A stretch of DNA of 64,000 nt, taken from NCBI RefSeq assembly GCF_040580765.1, contig NZ_CP158687.1, positions 2,976,001-3,040,000 of the forward strand, written 5' to 3'. The position numbers and the translations under genes were made by a program. This document shows, piece after piece, positions 17,932 through 25,402 of this stretch (its first letter is position 1; every line of letters starts with the position of its first letter). This DNA is from Lentibacter algarum. Its GTDB lineage: Bacteria > Pseudomonadota > Alphaproteobacteria > Rhodobacterales > Rhodobacteraceae. The notes under the pieces were generated by a model. The model did not search any database. It saw only the letters and a list, made by a program, of their open reading frames with translations, and was not told the DNA's origin.

Positions 17932-18741
17932 GGTATTGCCAAGTTGTTGGCCGGGTTTGATCAAGCTATGTCGGTCCCATGAACATTCCGACCCATATGC
18001 TGCGCCTGAAAGGCTTCCGCTACCCCCGCGAGATCATTGCTTACGCGGTTTGGGCGTACCATCGCTTTGCACTGAGCACGGCGGATGTCGAGGACCTGTT
18101 GGCAGCGCGGGGCGTGGTTGTCAGCCGTGAGGCGATCCGGCTATGGGTCAATCGCTTTGGGCAACATTTCGTAAACTGCATCCGCCGGGATCGACCGCAA
18201 CCGAACGACAAATGGCATCTTGACGAAGTCGTTATTACAATCCGTGGCAAGAAACATTGGTTGTGGCGCGCGATCGACGCAAATGGCGACGTGCTCGATA
18301 TTCTCGTGCAAACACGCCGAAACGCAAAGGCCGCAAAGCGGTTCTTCCAAAGATTGATCACCCTGTTCGGCGAACCACGGGTCGTGATCACCGACAAGTT
18401 GCGCAGTTACATCCAGCCCATCAGTAAACTGGCACCGGGCGCGGATCATCGCGCCCACAAGGGTTTGAACAATGCGATCGAAGTGTCGCACAGGCCGACG
18501 CGTAAACGAGAGAAAATATTTGGCCGATTCAAATCCCACCGGCAGGCTCAAAGGTTTCTGTCAGCACATGACCAGATCAACCTGATCTTCCGACCGCGCC
18601 GCTATCAACTGAACGCAACCTCATACCGCCACGCCCGCACTGATGCGTTCAACCTCTGGTCCGATTACACCGCCGAAATGGCGGCATGATCCAACGGTTG
18701 CCAATGTTTCACAATGGGCCAGCAACAACTTGGCAATACCC
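17932..18741 (+). mobile_element. complete IS6-family insertion sequence, 810 bp
   Basis: Bounded by perfect 18-base terminal inverted repeats: GGTATTGCCAAGTTGTTG at 17932-17949 and its exact complement at 18724-18741. It contains one full-length transposase gene. The 8 bases outside the left end (ctgcgctt, 17924-17931) and right end (ctacccaa, 18742-18749) do not match, so the usual IS6 8-bp target duplication is absent. IS6 elements form cointegrates, and recombination between copies removes the duplication. The element also sits exactly between the polysaccharide cluster and unrelated metabolic genes. Confidence 0.9.
17979..18689 (+). CDS. IS6-family DDE transposase
   Basis: A 236-residue transposase covering nearly the whole element. 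It opens with the short zinc-finger/HTH part typical of IS6 (LKGFRYPREIIAYAVWAYHR, VSREAIRLWVNRFG). The DDE catalytic core follows: first Asp in KWHLDEVVITIRG, second Asp in VVITDKLRSYI, and Glu in RKREKIFGRFKS. Length and motifs indicate an intact enzyme. ATG at 17979 places the first conserved residues at the N-terminus, as in relatives. Confidence 0.93.
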   Translation: MNIPTHMLRLKGFRYPREIIAYAVWAYHRFALSTADVEDLLAARGVVVSREAIRLWVNRFGQHFVNCIRRDRPQPNDKWHLDEVVITIRGKKHWLWRAIDANGDVLDILVQTRRNAKAAKRFFQRLITLFGEPRVVITDKLRSYIQPISKLAPGADHRAHKGLNNAIEVSHRPTRKREKIFGRFKSHRQAQRFLSAHDQINLIFRPRRYQLNATSYRHARTDAFNLWSDYTAEMAA

Positions 18742-19081
18742 TACCCAATGCTGCGGTGCGGCCCGTCGAACCAGTCATTCGTGCATCTTGCAGCATGTTG
18801 TCGGCTGAAACGTCGGTCTGCGGACAATGCCGGCCCTCGTTGAAGTCACGCCAATGTCCGGTCTCGGCAATTCGACACCCCAACCTATTGGTCACAGAGC
18901 CGACTAATCTACTCTGGTCGAGTTAGATACCTGAGCACCGCTTACGCGCGGTGAGAGCTGTCGCCAGAGTTTATCACGACAATGACGGTCTTTGCCAAAA
19001 CGGCTTGGAGGCATAAAAATGATGGCGTGCATTCAGAAACTTATCTCGCGGACGGGCGCTTATAAGCTTCCGCAGTCCATT
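18742..19081. other. 340-bp stretch right of the IS element, no gene seen
   Basis: Contains GCATCTTGCAGCATG- and GTCGGCTGAAACGTCGGTC-like text reminiscent of non-coding sequence scattered through roseobacter genomes, but no credible open frame, RNA or repeat. It lies downstream of the leftward LysR gene. Confidence 0.4.
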
Positions 19082-20005
19082 TCATGGTCCATATTCCTGC
19101 AAAAGTGCAGATTCTGCTGCAAAGGCACTTTGCGCGTATGCAGTGAATTGATTGACCAAAGGGTTTGATCGCAATTGCCCTGACCGTGCCAAAGCAATGC
19201 GATGAGGTGCCAGGTTTCCGGTGAGAGGCATCCGTACAACGGGCCGTTGATCATACGCGGTATCATGCGGAATATCGGTCGCCAGAAGCCCAACGCCCAG
19301 ACCGTTCGCGACCATCGAACGCAGCATCTCGACAGATGCGGTTTCGTAGGCAATCGTTGGGCTAATCCCGTGCATTTGAGCCAAGGTGAGAAAATAGCCG
19401 CGACTATGTGGCAAGCTCATCAAAATCAGAGGGTCTTGCAGTAATTCGGCCATGCTGATGGCCTTTCGGCCCGCCAACGGATGCCCTGCGGGTAACAGGC
19501 CATAGGGCCGTATATCTGCAAGCGGCGTAATTTCGAGGGTTGAGGGGAGGCCCAGATCATAGATGAGGGCGACATCAATCCGGCCGGTCTCCAGCCATCC
19601 AGAGAGAGTTTCGAGATTTGCTTCGTGCAGGCGCACTTGGATGCTTGGGGTTTCATCTTGAAAGCCACGCACCAGCCTTGGCGCATAACGCGGGCCAAGG
19701 GTGGAAAAAACGCCAAGATTTAGGATGGCGTTCTCTGCCATGTCGGCATTCAACGTACGCTGGGCGTTTATACGCAAGCGCCTGAACTCACCAAGTTTTT
19801 GTTGACCATAATGCGTAGGAGCGATCCCTTGGCCTGCGGTGCGTGCAAACAGGGGACGACCGAAGTGTTCCTCTACTTTCGCAATCGCCAAGGATACGGA
19901 TGGCTGTGACACGTTCAATATGCGCGCGGCGGCGGCTGTGCTGCCCCCGTCCGCCGTGGCAATCACGTAATCAATTTGCCGTAGGCTTATGGGTATAGGT
20001 TTCAT
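19082..20005 (-). CDS. LysR-family transcriptional regulator
   Basis: A 307-residue LysR regulator. The winged helix-turn-helix is at the N-terminus (LRQIDYVIATADGGSTAAAA then LNVSQPSVSLAIAKVEEHFG), followed by the periplasmic-binding-like effector domain. It is divergent from the CoA-transferase gene with 81 bases between the starts, the classical arrangement for a LysR protein controlling its neighbour. The effector is unknown; by context it should be an acid or acyl-CoA handled by the next two enzymes. Confidence 0.9.
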   Translation of the reverse strand: MKPIPISLRQIDYVIATADGGSTAAAARILNVSQPSVSLAIAKVEEHFGRPLFARTAGQGIAPTHYGQQKLGEFRRLRINAQRTLNADMAENAILNLGVFSTLGPRYAPRLVRGFQDETPSIQVRLHEANLETLSGWLETGRIDVALIYDLGLPSTLEITPLADIRPYGLLPAGHPLAGRKAISMAELLQDPLILMSLPHSRGYFLTLAQMHGISPTIAYETASVEMLRSMVANGLGVGLLATDIPHDTAYDQRPVVRMPLTGNLAPHRIALARSGQLRSNPLVNQFTAYAQSAFAAESALLQEYGP

Positions 20006-20014
20006 CTATCGCTC

Positions 20015-20029
20015 TATGAGAATTCTATA
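20015..20029. promoter_or_regulatory. candidate LysR operator
   Basis: TATGAGAATTCTATA contains the perfect palindrome AGAATTCT and fits a loose T-Nx-A LysR box. It lies 10 bases upstream of the lysR start and about 58 bases before the CoA-transferase start. Function is inferred from position and symmetry only. Confidence 0.35.
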
Positions 20030-20086
20030 TTTCAATATATACCAATTCCCAACGTAAACTCCAGCCATTCAAGCCGGAGGTACTAC

Positions 20087-21262
20087 ATGGAGCAGACATC
20101 AACCACGACAAACACAAAGCCGCTTGACGGGGTGCGCGTGCTGGACTTCACCCGCGTGCTCGCTGGCCCTTATTGCACAGCACTCATGGCCGATCTGGGC
20201 GCCGATGTCATCAAAGTGGAGGCCGCCCACGGGGATGACTATCGCCATATCGGGCCGTTCGAGCGCGGCGAGAGCCTTTTGTTTCAATCGATAAATAGGG
20301 GCAAACGCTCTATTGTTCTGAACCTGAAGTCTGAGGCGGATATTGCCAAAATCAAACAGCTGCTGGCGGATATGGATGTCCTTGTCGAGAATTTTCGCCC
20401 TGGTGTGATGGAGAAGCTGGGCCTTGGGGTTGAGGCCCTGTCCGCCGCATTTCCAAAGCTGGTCTATGTGTCGGTTTCCGGCTTTGGGCAGACGGGCAGC
20501 AACACGGCCAAACCGGCGTATGATATCATCATTCAAGCCATGAGCGGCCTGATGGATGTGACGGGAGAGCCGGACGGCACACCGACGATGATCGGCGAAG
20601 CTTTGGGCGATGTGGCAGGCGGGCTTTTTGCGGCGTGGGGCACGATGGTGGCCTTGTTTGACCGCAGCCGGACAGGCAAAGGGCGGCACGTGGATGTCGC
20701 ACTTTTTGATGCGCTAACATCGATGATGCCGGTGTTGGCCTGCCGCACTTTGATGGGCGGTGAAGCCCCCACGCGAACCGGCAACCGGCACGCGCTGTCT
20801 GCCCCTTTTGGCACCTATCCGGCTGGGGACGGGCATTTTGCTGTGGCGGTGTTGAACGATCGTTTGTTCGGAACGTTCTGTGAGGTCATCGAACAGCCTG
20901 AACTGGCGGGTGATCCGCGGTTCCTCACTGACAAGCTGCGCCGCGAAAACGAACCTGCCCTCGCCGAACAGATCGCGCTCTGGGCCGGCGCACGCAACGT
21001 GGGCGAAGTTGTTGCCAGCCTGTCTGCAAGCGGGATTCCGGCGTCTGAGATCCAATCAGTTGCGCAGGCCTGGGCCTCGTCGCAAGCCGTAGAGCGCGGC
21101 CTCGCGTCAGAGGTAGAGCACCCTGTCTTGGGGCGCCGGAACGTGCCAGAGCAACCGGTGCATTTCAGTGGTGCCGCCCGCGGGGGCCGCTCTGCGGCAC
21201 CGGGGTTGAACGCAAATGCAGCAGAAATTCTGGCCACACTGGCCAAAGGAGACAGCAAATGA
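20087..21262 (+). CDS. class III (CaiB/BaiF) CoA-transferase
   Basis: Moves CoA between carboxylic acids by a family III mechanism. The 391 residues have the family start (LDGVRVLDFTRVLAGPYCTA, LGADVIKVEAAHGDDYR), FQSINRGKRSIVLNLK, and EALGDVAGG, whose Asp near residue 175 is in the position of the catalytic aspartate of formyl-CoA transferase. GRGRHVDVALFDA-type text (TGKGRHVDVALFDA) follows. The stop overlaps the start of the acyl-CoA dehydrogenase (ATGA), so the two are coupled: one activates an acid, the other oxidises the thioester. The substrate cannot be told from sequence. Confidence 0.9.
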   Translation: MEQTSTTTNTKPLDGVRVLDFTRVLAGPYCTALMADLGADVIKVEAAHGDDYRHIGPFERGESLLFQSINRGKRSIVLNLKSEADIAKIKQLLADMDVLVENFRPGVMEKLGLGVEALSAAFPKLVYVSVSGFGQTGSNTAKPAYDIIIQAMSGLMDVTGEPDGTPTMIGEALGDVAGGLFAAWGTMVALFDRSRTGKGRHVDVALFDALTSMMPVLACRTLMGGEAPTRTGNRHALSAPFGTYPAGDGHFAVAVLNDRLFGTFCEVIEQPELAGDPRFLTDKLRRENEPALAEQIALWAGARNVGEVVASLSASGIPASEIQSVAQAWASSQAVERGLASEVEHPVLGRRNVPEQPVHFSGAARGGRSAAPGLNANAAEILATLAKGDSK

Positions 21263-22395
21263 ACTATCCCATGTTTGAGGACGAACGTACCGTAATCAGC
21301 CAGATTGAGCGGTTCTCGCAAGAGGTTTTGGCCCCCAAGGCCGCGCAGCTTGACGAGGAAGCGACCTTTGCGATCCTTCATTTGCCCGCCATGGCCGAGA
21401 TGGGTCTGATGGGGATGAATCTGCCCGAAGACGCGGGGGGCCTGGGCCTGTCCGGCCCGGCGCTTTATGCAGCGGTTGAGGCCGTCGCGGGGGCGTGCGG
21501 CTCGACCGCGTCGATGCTGACAGCGCATTTTCTGGCAACAGATTCGGTCTTGTTGGGCGGGGATGCTGTCCTCAAAGCCCGTCTGTTGCCTGATGCTGCT
21601 GCGGGCAACACCTTGGGTGCATTCGCTTTAACAGAGCCTCAGGCCGGCTCCAACCCCGCGGATATGACAACCTACGCTGTGCGGGAAGGCGAAGGATACC
21701 GGATCAAGGGGAGCAAGTGTTTCATTTCCAACGCCGGTGCGGCTGACTTTATCGTGGTCTATGCAAAGACAGATAAAACAGCCGGCGCGCGCGGTGTCAG
21801 CGCCTTTGTCGTGGAGCCCAAGGCGATCACGGGTGTCGATATCGCCCCGAACGAGCGGACAATGGGGTTGAAAGGCGGGCATGTGTTTGGCATCACCTTC
21901 GACTGCTGGGTGCCAGAGGCGAACCGCCTTGGCGATGAAGGCACAGGGTTTCGCACGGCGATGAAAGTGCTGGACAACGGGCGCATTGAAGTTGCCGCGC
22001 AGGCCACCGGCATAGCCGCTGCGGCGCTTAATGCCGCTATCTCTTACGCCAAGGAGCGTAAAGTCGGCGACCATCCAATTGGTGACTTTCAAGGCCTGCA
22101 ATTCATGCTGGCCGATTGCGCTACCGAACTGGCGGCAGCCCGGGCGCTGTCAATGCAAGCGGCTGTCAAACGCGGCACTGGCGAGCGGTACTCGACCGAG
22201 TCAGCACTCGCCAAACTATACGCAACCGAAGCCGCATGGCGCATTGCGGATAGGGCTCTGCAAATCCACGGCGGCTATGGATATACCCGCGATTTCCCGT
22301 TGGAACGCTACCTGCGCGACCTGCGCATTTTCCGGATTTACGAAGGGTCTTCAGAAATTCAACGCACCATAATCGCGCGTGGGCTGCTGTCTTGA
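21259..22395 (+). CDS. acyl-CoA dehydrogenase
   Basis: FAD-dependent alpha,beta-dehydrogenation of an acyl-CoA, with electrons passing to ETF. Length 378 is standard. Visible are the FAD/substrate motifs (AFALTEPQAGSNPADM, IKGSKCFISNAGAADF), QIHGGYGYTRDFPLERYLRD, and IYEGSSEIQRTIIAR, whose Glu (about residue 362) is where short/medium-chain enzymes have the catalytic base. It is translationally coupled to the CoA-transferase. The pair plus LysR looks like a small peripheral acid-catabolism operon, possibly for a short dicarboxylic or branched acid (inference). Confidence 0.92.
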   Translation: MNYPMFEDERTVISQIERFSQEVLAPKAAQLDEEATFAILHLPAMAEMGLMGMNLPEDAGGLGLSGPALYAAVEAVAGACGSTASMLTAHFLATDSVLLGGDAVLKARLLPDAAAGNTLGAFALTEPQAGSNPADMTTYAVREGEGYRIKGSKCFISNAGAADFIVVYAKTDKTAGARGVSAFVVEPKAITGVDIAPNERTMGLKGGHVFGITFDCWVPEANRLGDEGTGFRTAMKVLDNGRIEVAAQATGIAAAALNAAISYAKERKVGDHPIGDFQGLQFMLADCATELAAARALSMQAAVKRGTGERYSTESALAKLYATEAAWRIADRALQIHGGYGYTRDFPLERYLRDLRIFRIYEGSSEIQRTIIARGLLS

Positions 22396-22739
22396 CGAAA
22401 TTTGGTTGGTAGGTTTCGCGGCCGATCGGCAACAGGCGGATAGCTTTGCCCCAAAATCCATACCATAGCTACACGTAAAATCTCATCGGGAAAATCCGGT
22501 TTTGAATTTGGATGAGCGTCCGCTTGCAGCCTCGCAACGTGGGTGGCTCGCACTTGCAGCGAAATTCCGCTATCCGCCCTTCCTGTAGAAATGTGCATGG
22601 CGCAGCATTTGTCACTTTGGGGTTTTCTTGCGTTCACTCCGATTGACACCAATATTCTCACCAGCTCAATTCTGCTCCCGAAAAAAAATCAGTCGCCATT
22701 TCCCCGCCCGACCACTCGCAATGAGCCGCCGGACGGGGG
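22396..22739. other. intergenic region holding the left limit of element copy A
   Basis: No gene is credible here. From 22580 onward the sequence is the same as at 33449 onward in element copy B; before 22580 the two regions differ, though similar text (gcagcgaa, ttccgc) suggests older shared sequence. The stretch CTGTAGAAATGTGCATGGCG and the following bases also look like non-coding sequence found repeatedly in roseobacter genomes. Confidence 0.5.
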
Positions 22740-22955
22740 TTATTTTTGGTTAGCCTTGGCTAGCCCTCGATTGACGACGTAGGTGGCCAGCCAGCGCCAG
22801 TAGTCTGCGACACTGCCAAAGCCTTGGCCCTGAGCGGCAAGGTCTTCTGCCTCATCAAGTGTCAGCCCCCCATCATACTGTACGATGGCAGCCCGCTCCT
22901 CGAAGGCCTCGATGTCAGGGATTAGGCTCGGGTCTTCTGTATGGAGGCAGCTCAT
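22740..22955 (-). CDS. 71-aa conserved small protein coupled to integrase 1
   Basis: Not recognised by name. It is acidic, with AFEERAAIVQYDGGLTLDEA and DLAAQGQGFGSVADYWRWLA. The ERAAIxxxDGGL pattern is like short ORFs near integrases and primases in alphaproteobacterial mobile DNA. ATG overlaps the stop of integrase 1 (ATGA at 22952-22955), so the two are translated together. The protein and its DNA are identical in copy B, unlike integrase 1. An excision or directionality factor is one possibility, from context only. Confidence 0.7.
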   Translation of the reverse strand: MSCLHTEDPSLIPDIEAFEERAAIVQYDGGLTLDEAEDLAAQGQGFGSVADYWRWLATYVVNRGLAKANQK

Positions 22956-24226
22956 GATGTGCCCTCCCAGTCTGGCAGCCTCACCCCGTCCACAATCTCC
23001 CGCTTTTGGGCGTCGGATATCCCCGCCGAGTAGAGCCCGTAGGTCAGCTTATTGGCGGACCTTGCGGAGTGATGCCCGACGAGGCTTGCGGTGAAGTGCT
23101 CTGGAACGCCTGTGCGCTCACACTGGGTGATGAACCACTTACGGGTGGAGTGGAACACCGTGCCTCTGAGCTCTGGGTGACGCCTGCGCAGATAGGCGTA
23201 GCGCTTTACGACCCTGTCCACGCTGAGGTACGGGAAGAGCCGTCCTGACGTTGGCAGGGTGGTATCCAGCAGCTGCTCCAGCACCCCATGCAAAGGCACC
23301 TCCCGCTCTGCTGCCTTGGACTTCAGCAAGCGCACCCTGTTGGGCTTGATGCTGATGAAGCGCCCAAGGTTGCCCTTTGCTGTGACGTCCTCAGCCATGA
23401 GCCCGCAGATCTCGCCGGAGCGCATACCTGTGAGCAGCCCGAAGAGCAGAGCACTGTGCAGCACCCTGTCCTTGGCACTGAGGAGGATACGCACCTGCGC
23501 ATCACTCAGCATGCCGTGGGGATGGACCTCAGGCCTGTCCTTGACCTTGAGGGCTCCCCATGGGTTTGTCTCCAGCTCCCCTTCCCCAACGCACCAGTCA
23601 AGGAACTGGGACATCTGCTTGAGGATACGCGCCTGGGTCTGGGGTGCCGACGTGGTGCTCTCCTGCTCCTGGGAGAGCGTTGCAAGCTCAGCCAAGGTGG
23701 CCCCCTTCCCCTCCCTGTACTTGCGCACGTTGGGAGAGAGCTGGGTGATGTAGCCGAGTACCTCCCGACCTTGTGCTTGGGTCAGCGCTCCTACCTGCTC
23801 GTTCCCCAAATGCGAGCAGAGCAACTCCAAGGCAAAGCGCACCGACTTGTAACTGCCTGGACGGAGGCGCTCAGAGGCTTCTGTCAGGTAGGCTTGGGCC
23901 AGCTCCGCTACCAGCCCATCGCCCACAAGACGAGCACGCTGATATCGAGGGCGAGTAACCCCCAGTCGAGGAGCTTGGGCAGCAGTGGGGATATCAGGGG
24001 GAGTAACGGTGAGAGGGGTAGCAGCGGCATGGGCCTGAGCCTCCTTGATGAGAGTTGTAAAGGTTTGGTTGAGCTCAGCCACACGCAGCTTGGCTTGGGT
24101 GGCATCGCTGGTCTTCAGGGATTGCTTGAGGGCGCTGCCGAGGATCGGCTGCAGTGCCTTGGGGTAGGTTCTGCGGTAGATCCAGGTGTTGTGCCTTTTG
24201 TAGGCGTATTTGATCTGTGGCGACAT
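22952..24226 (-). CDS. tyrosine integrase 1, copy A
   Basis: A 424-residue tyrosine recombinase. The N-terminus IKYAYKRHNTWIYRRTYPKA resembles the arm-binding/DUF6538-like start of phage integrases. A core-binding domain follows, and the catalytic domain has Arg in TGMRSGEICGL, His-x2-Arg in FHSTRKWFITQ, His in VGHHSARSANK, and Tyr in LTYGLYSAG. ATG at 24226 has AAAGGAGA just upstream and is preferred over the longer frame from 24247. It is about nine-tenths identical to the copy B protein, with most differences between about residues 70-95 and 135-245. Confidence 0.9.
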   Translation of the reverse strand: MSPQIKYAYKRHNTWIYRRTYPKALQPILGSALKQSLKTSDATQAKLRVAELNQTFTTLIKEAQAHAAATPLTVTPPDIPTAAQAPRLGVTRPRYQRARLVGDGLVAELAQAYLTEASERLRPGSYKSVRFALELLCSHLGNEQVGALTQAQGREVLGYITQLSPNVRKYREGKGATLAELATLSQEQESTTSAPQTQARILKQMSQFLDWCVGEGELETNPWGALKVKDRPEVHPHGMLSDAQVRILLSAKDRVLHSALLFGLLTGMRSGEICGLMAEDVTAKGNLGRFISIKPNRVRLLKSKAAEREVPLHGVLEQLLDTTLPTSGRLFPYLSVDRVVKRYAYLRRRHPELRGTVFHSTRKWFITQCERTGVPEHFTASLVGHHSARSANKLTYGLYSAGISDAQKREIVDGVRLPDWEGTS

Positions 24227-24334
24227 GACGTCTCCTTTCTGGGGCAATGGCCCCGCTTGTGGGGTGTGGGTTGGGTTTTGTGATGCAGAACAAGGTGCGT
24301 CAGGGACTAAGCCCTTCCCTGACGCCTGCTTGGG

Positions 24335-24535
24335 CTAGTTTGGTCCAGGAAGGACCCGCAGAACCAAAGCGATGTCTGGTTCTCCGTACTCCCCAGAGAG
24401 AGGTCCTGTGAGGGCTGTCCCAGTGATGAGGTCCTCAAAGACCTCCTCGACCAGGAACGCATGCTCTGGGATGTCGTCAAAGCCAGCAAGCAGCACAGTG
24501 CAGCCTGGCGTAATGGGTGGTGTATGCTTATCCAT
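24335..24535 (-). CDS. 66-aa conserved small protein, copy A
   Basis: Unknown function. Acidic, starting MDKHTPPITPGCTVLLAGFD and containing HAFLVEEVFEDLITGTALTG. Only three residues differ from the copy B protein (Lys3, Thr5 and Leu16 become Gln, Arg and Ile), so it is probably a real gene. It lies one base downstream of the 76-aa membrane ORF and upstream of integrase 1 in the same orientation, suggesting one operon. Confidence 0.6.
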   Translation of the reverse strand: MDKHTPPITPGCTVLLAGFDDIPEHAFLVEEVFEDLITGTALTGPLSGEYGEPDIALVLRVLPGPN

Positions 24536-24536
24536 C

Positions 24537-24767
24537 TCAGCCCCTCCTCAGCAGAAGGTCAGGCAGCAGCAGGCCAAGGATGAGGCTCAGTGGCACTGGG
24601 AAGGGTAAGGGCTTGAGGAACTCAGGCAGTCCCGCCAGAACAACAAGCGCCCCTGCCAGAGCCTGGGGCACTGCCAGTGAGATGTCCCAGCGTCGCTTCA
24701 GCTGCCACTCCAAGACAAGCCGAAGCCCACCCCCTGCAAGAACAAGGGCCGTAAAGGTCGTAAACAT
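24537..24767 (-). CDS. 76-aa conserved membrane protein, copy A
   Basis: Unknown function. Two or three hydrophobic segments (MFTTFTALVLAGGGLRLVL, ISLAVPQALAGALVVLAGL, VPLSLILGLLLPDLLL) mark it as a small inner-membrane protein. The copy B version is nearly the same. It is the first gene after the iteron-like array, reading leftward. Its role could be signalling, transport or a holin-like pore; nothing in the sequence decides. Confidence 0.6.
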   Translation of the reverse strand: MFTTFTALVLAGGGLRLVLEWQLKRRWDISLAVPQALAGALVVLAGLPEFLKPLPFPVPLSLILGLLLPDLLLRRG

Positions 24768-24844
24768 GATCGGTCTCCATGATGATTGTGATCACCATAG
24801 ATGCGAGGAACTCCTCAGTTTTTGCGGGGGACTTGAGACAGCCC

Positions 24845-24958
24845 AACTCGCCAAAGCAGCACCGCAACTCGCCAGCAACTCTCCAAGCGCGCGCGCCTCC
24901 CTGGAGAGTAGATTATGACACAATATCAGCGCTCTAGGAGTGAACTCTCCAACTCTCC
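24845..24958. repeat. iteron-like AACTCKCC array, copy A
   Basis: Five direct octamers: AACTCGCC at 24845-24852 and 24866-24873, AACTCTCC at 24877-24884, 24943-24950 and 24951-24958. There is also an inverted relative (GGAGAGTA) at 24903. The spacing between the third and fourth holds a CATAAT box readable on the minus strand. The array is conserved in copy B. It lies between the cargo and the leftward operon, so it is either an operator cluster for that operon or a replication/partition origin. Confidence 0.55.
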
Positions 24959-24988
24959 AGGCACTTTCAACTCATAAAAGGTGTGCCT

Positions 24989-25402
24989 TTATCGATCCCG
25001 CGTGTCGTTCACGTTGTCCAGCTGCGTCCCATGCGTCAGGTGCAACGGGTTGATGCAGCGGCGATTGTGACACTTGTGGCGCACAACATCTTCGCTGCTC
25101 GGTATCAACGCATTTCCTGCCCAGTATATCAGTTGGTAGGCGTAAACCTGTTTTCCCTTCACAGAGATACGCTTTGATCTTCCTTGAGAGGCTTCCAGAC
25201 AACCTCCAACCGAGAGTTTTGCCTCAGCAAGGAGATCTTTGATCAGAACAGCCGTAACCGTAGCATCATCAATCACCTGCGCCCACCACTCCTTGTCAGG
25301 CGTTTGAGCAATCAAAAACAAATCACCTCGGACGAAGCCACGCAATCGCACTTCCATTGAGGAAAGCCACGCATCCACGCTTTGTTCAAAAGGGGGCATC
25401 AT
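24989..25402 (-). CDS. HNH endonuclease-like protein
   Basis: A 137-residue protein whose C-terminus has the HNH zinc-finger nuclease signature: RHKCHNRRCINPLHLTHGTQ followed by LDNVND. The N-terminal half is unremarkable. It overlaps the end of the helicase gene by 17 bases. Its last two codons and stop (GATCGATAA) lie in the element backbone, so the cargo junction at 24999/25000 falls inside the gene: whatever is placed in the slot can use this backbone stop. It may nick or cut DNA during element replication or transfer (inference). Confidence 0.8.
   Translation of the reverse strand: MMPPFEQSVDAWLSSMEVRLRGFVRGDLFLIAQTPDKEWWAQVIDDATVTAVLIKDLLAEAKLSVGGCLEASQGRSKRISVKGKQVYAYQLIYWAGNALIPSSEDVVRHKCHNRRCINPLHLTHGTQLDNVNDTRDR

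Larger units (their letters stand above)
22580..24999. repeat. left backbone repeat, copy A (matches 33449-35868)
   Basis: 2,420 bp homologous end to end with copy B without net length change. The first 414 bases (22580-22993) look identical in the two copies, including the whole 71-aa gene. Differences begin inside integrase 1 and are concentrated in its central part. The match ends abruptly after TTTATCGATCCC at 24999, where the cargo begins. Confidence 0.85.

Noticed and set aside
18714..18926. 70-codon plus-strand frame right of the IS6 element
   Set aside because: It begins inside the IS terminal repeat and has no homology-like features.
23288..24283. Long plus-strand frame opposite integrase 1 (also at 34157)
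   Set aside because: Antisense shadow of a GC-rich gene; no protein-like features, and it is interrupted differently in the two copies.
24845..24958. CRISPR array reading of the octamer repeats
   Set aside because: The repeats are only 8 bases with unequal spacing and there are no cas genes in the window.
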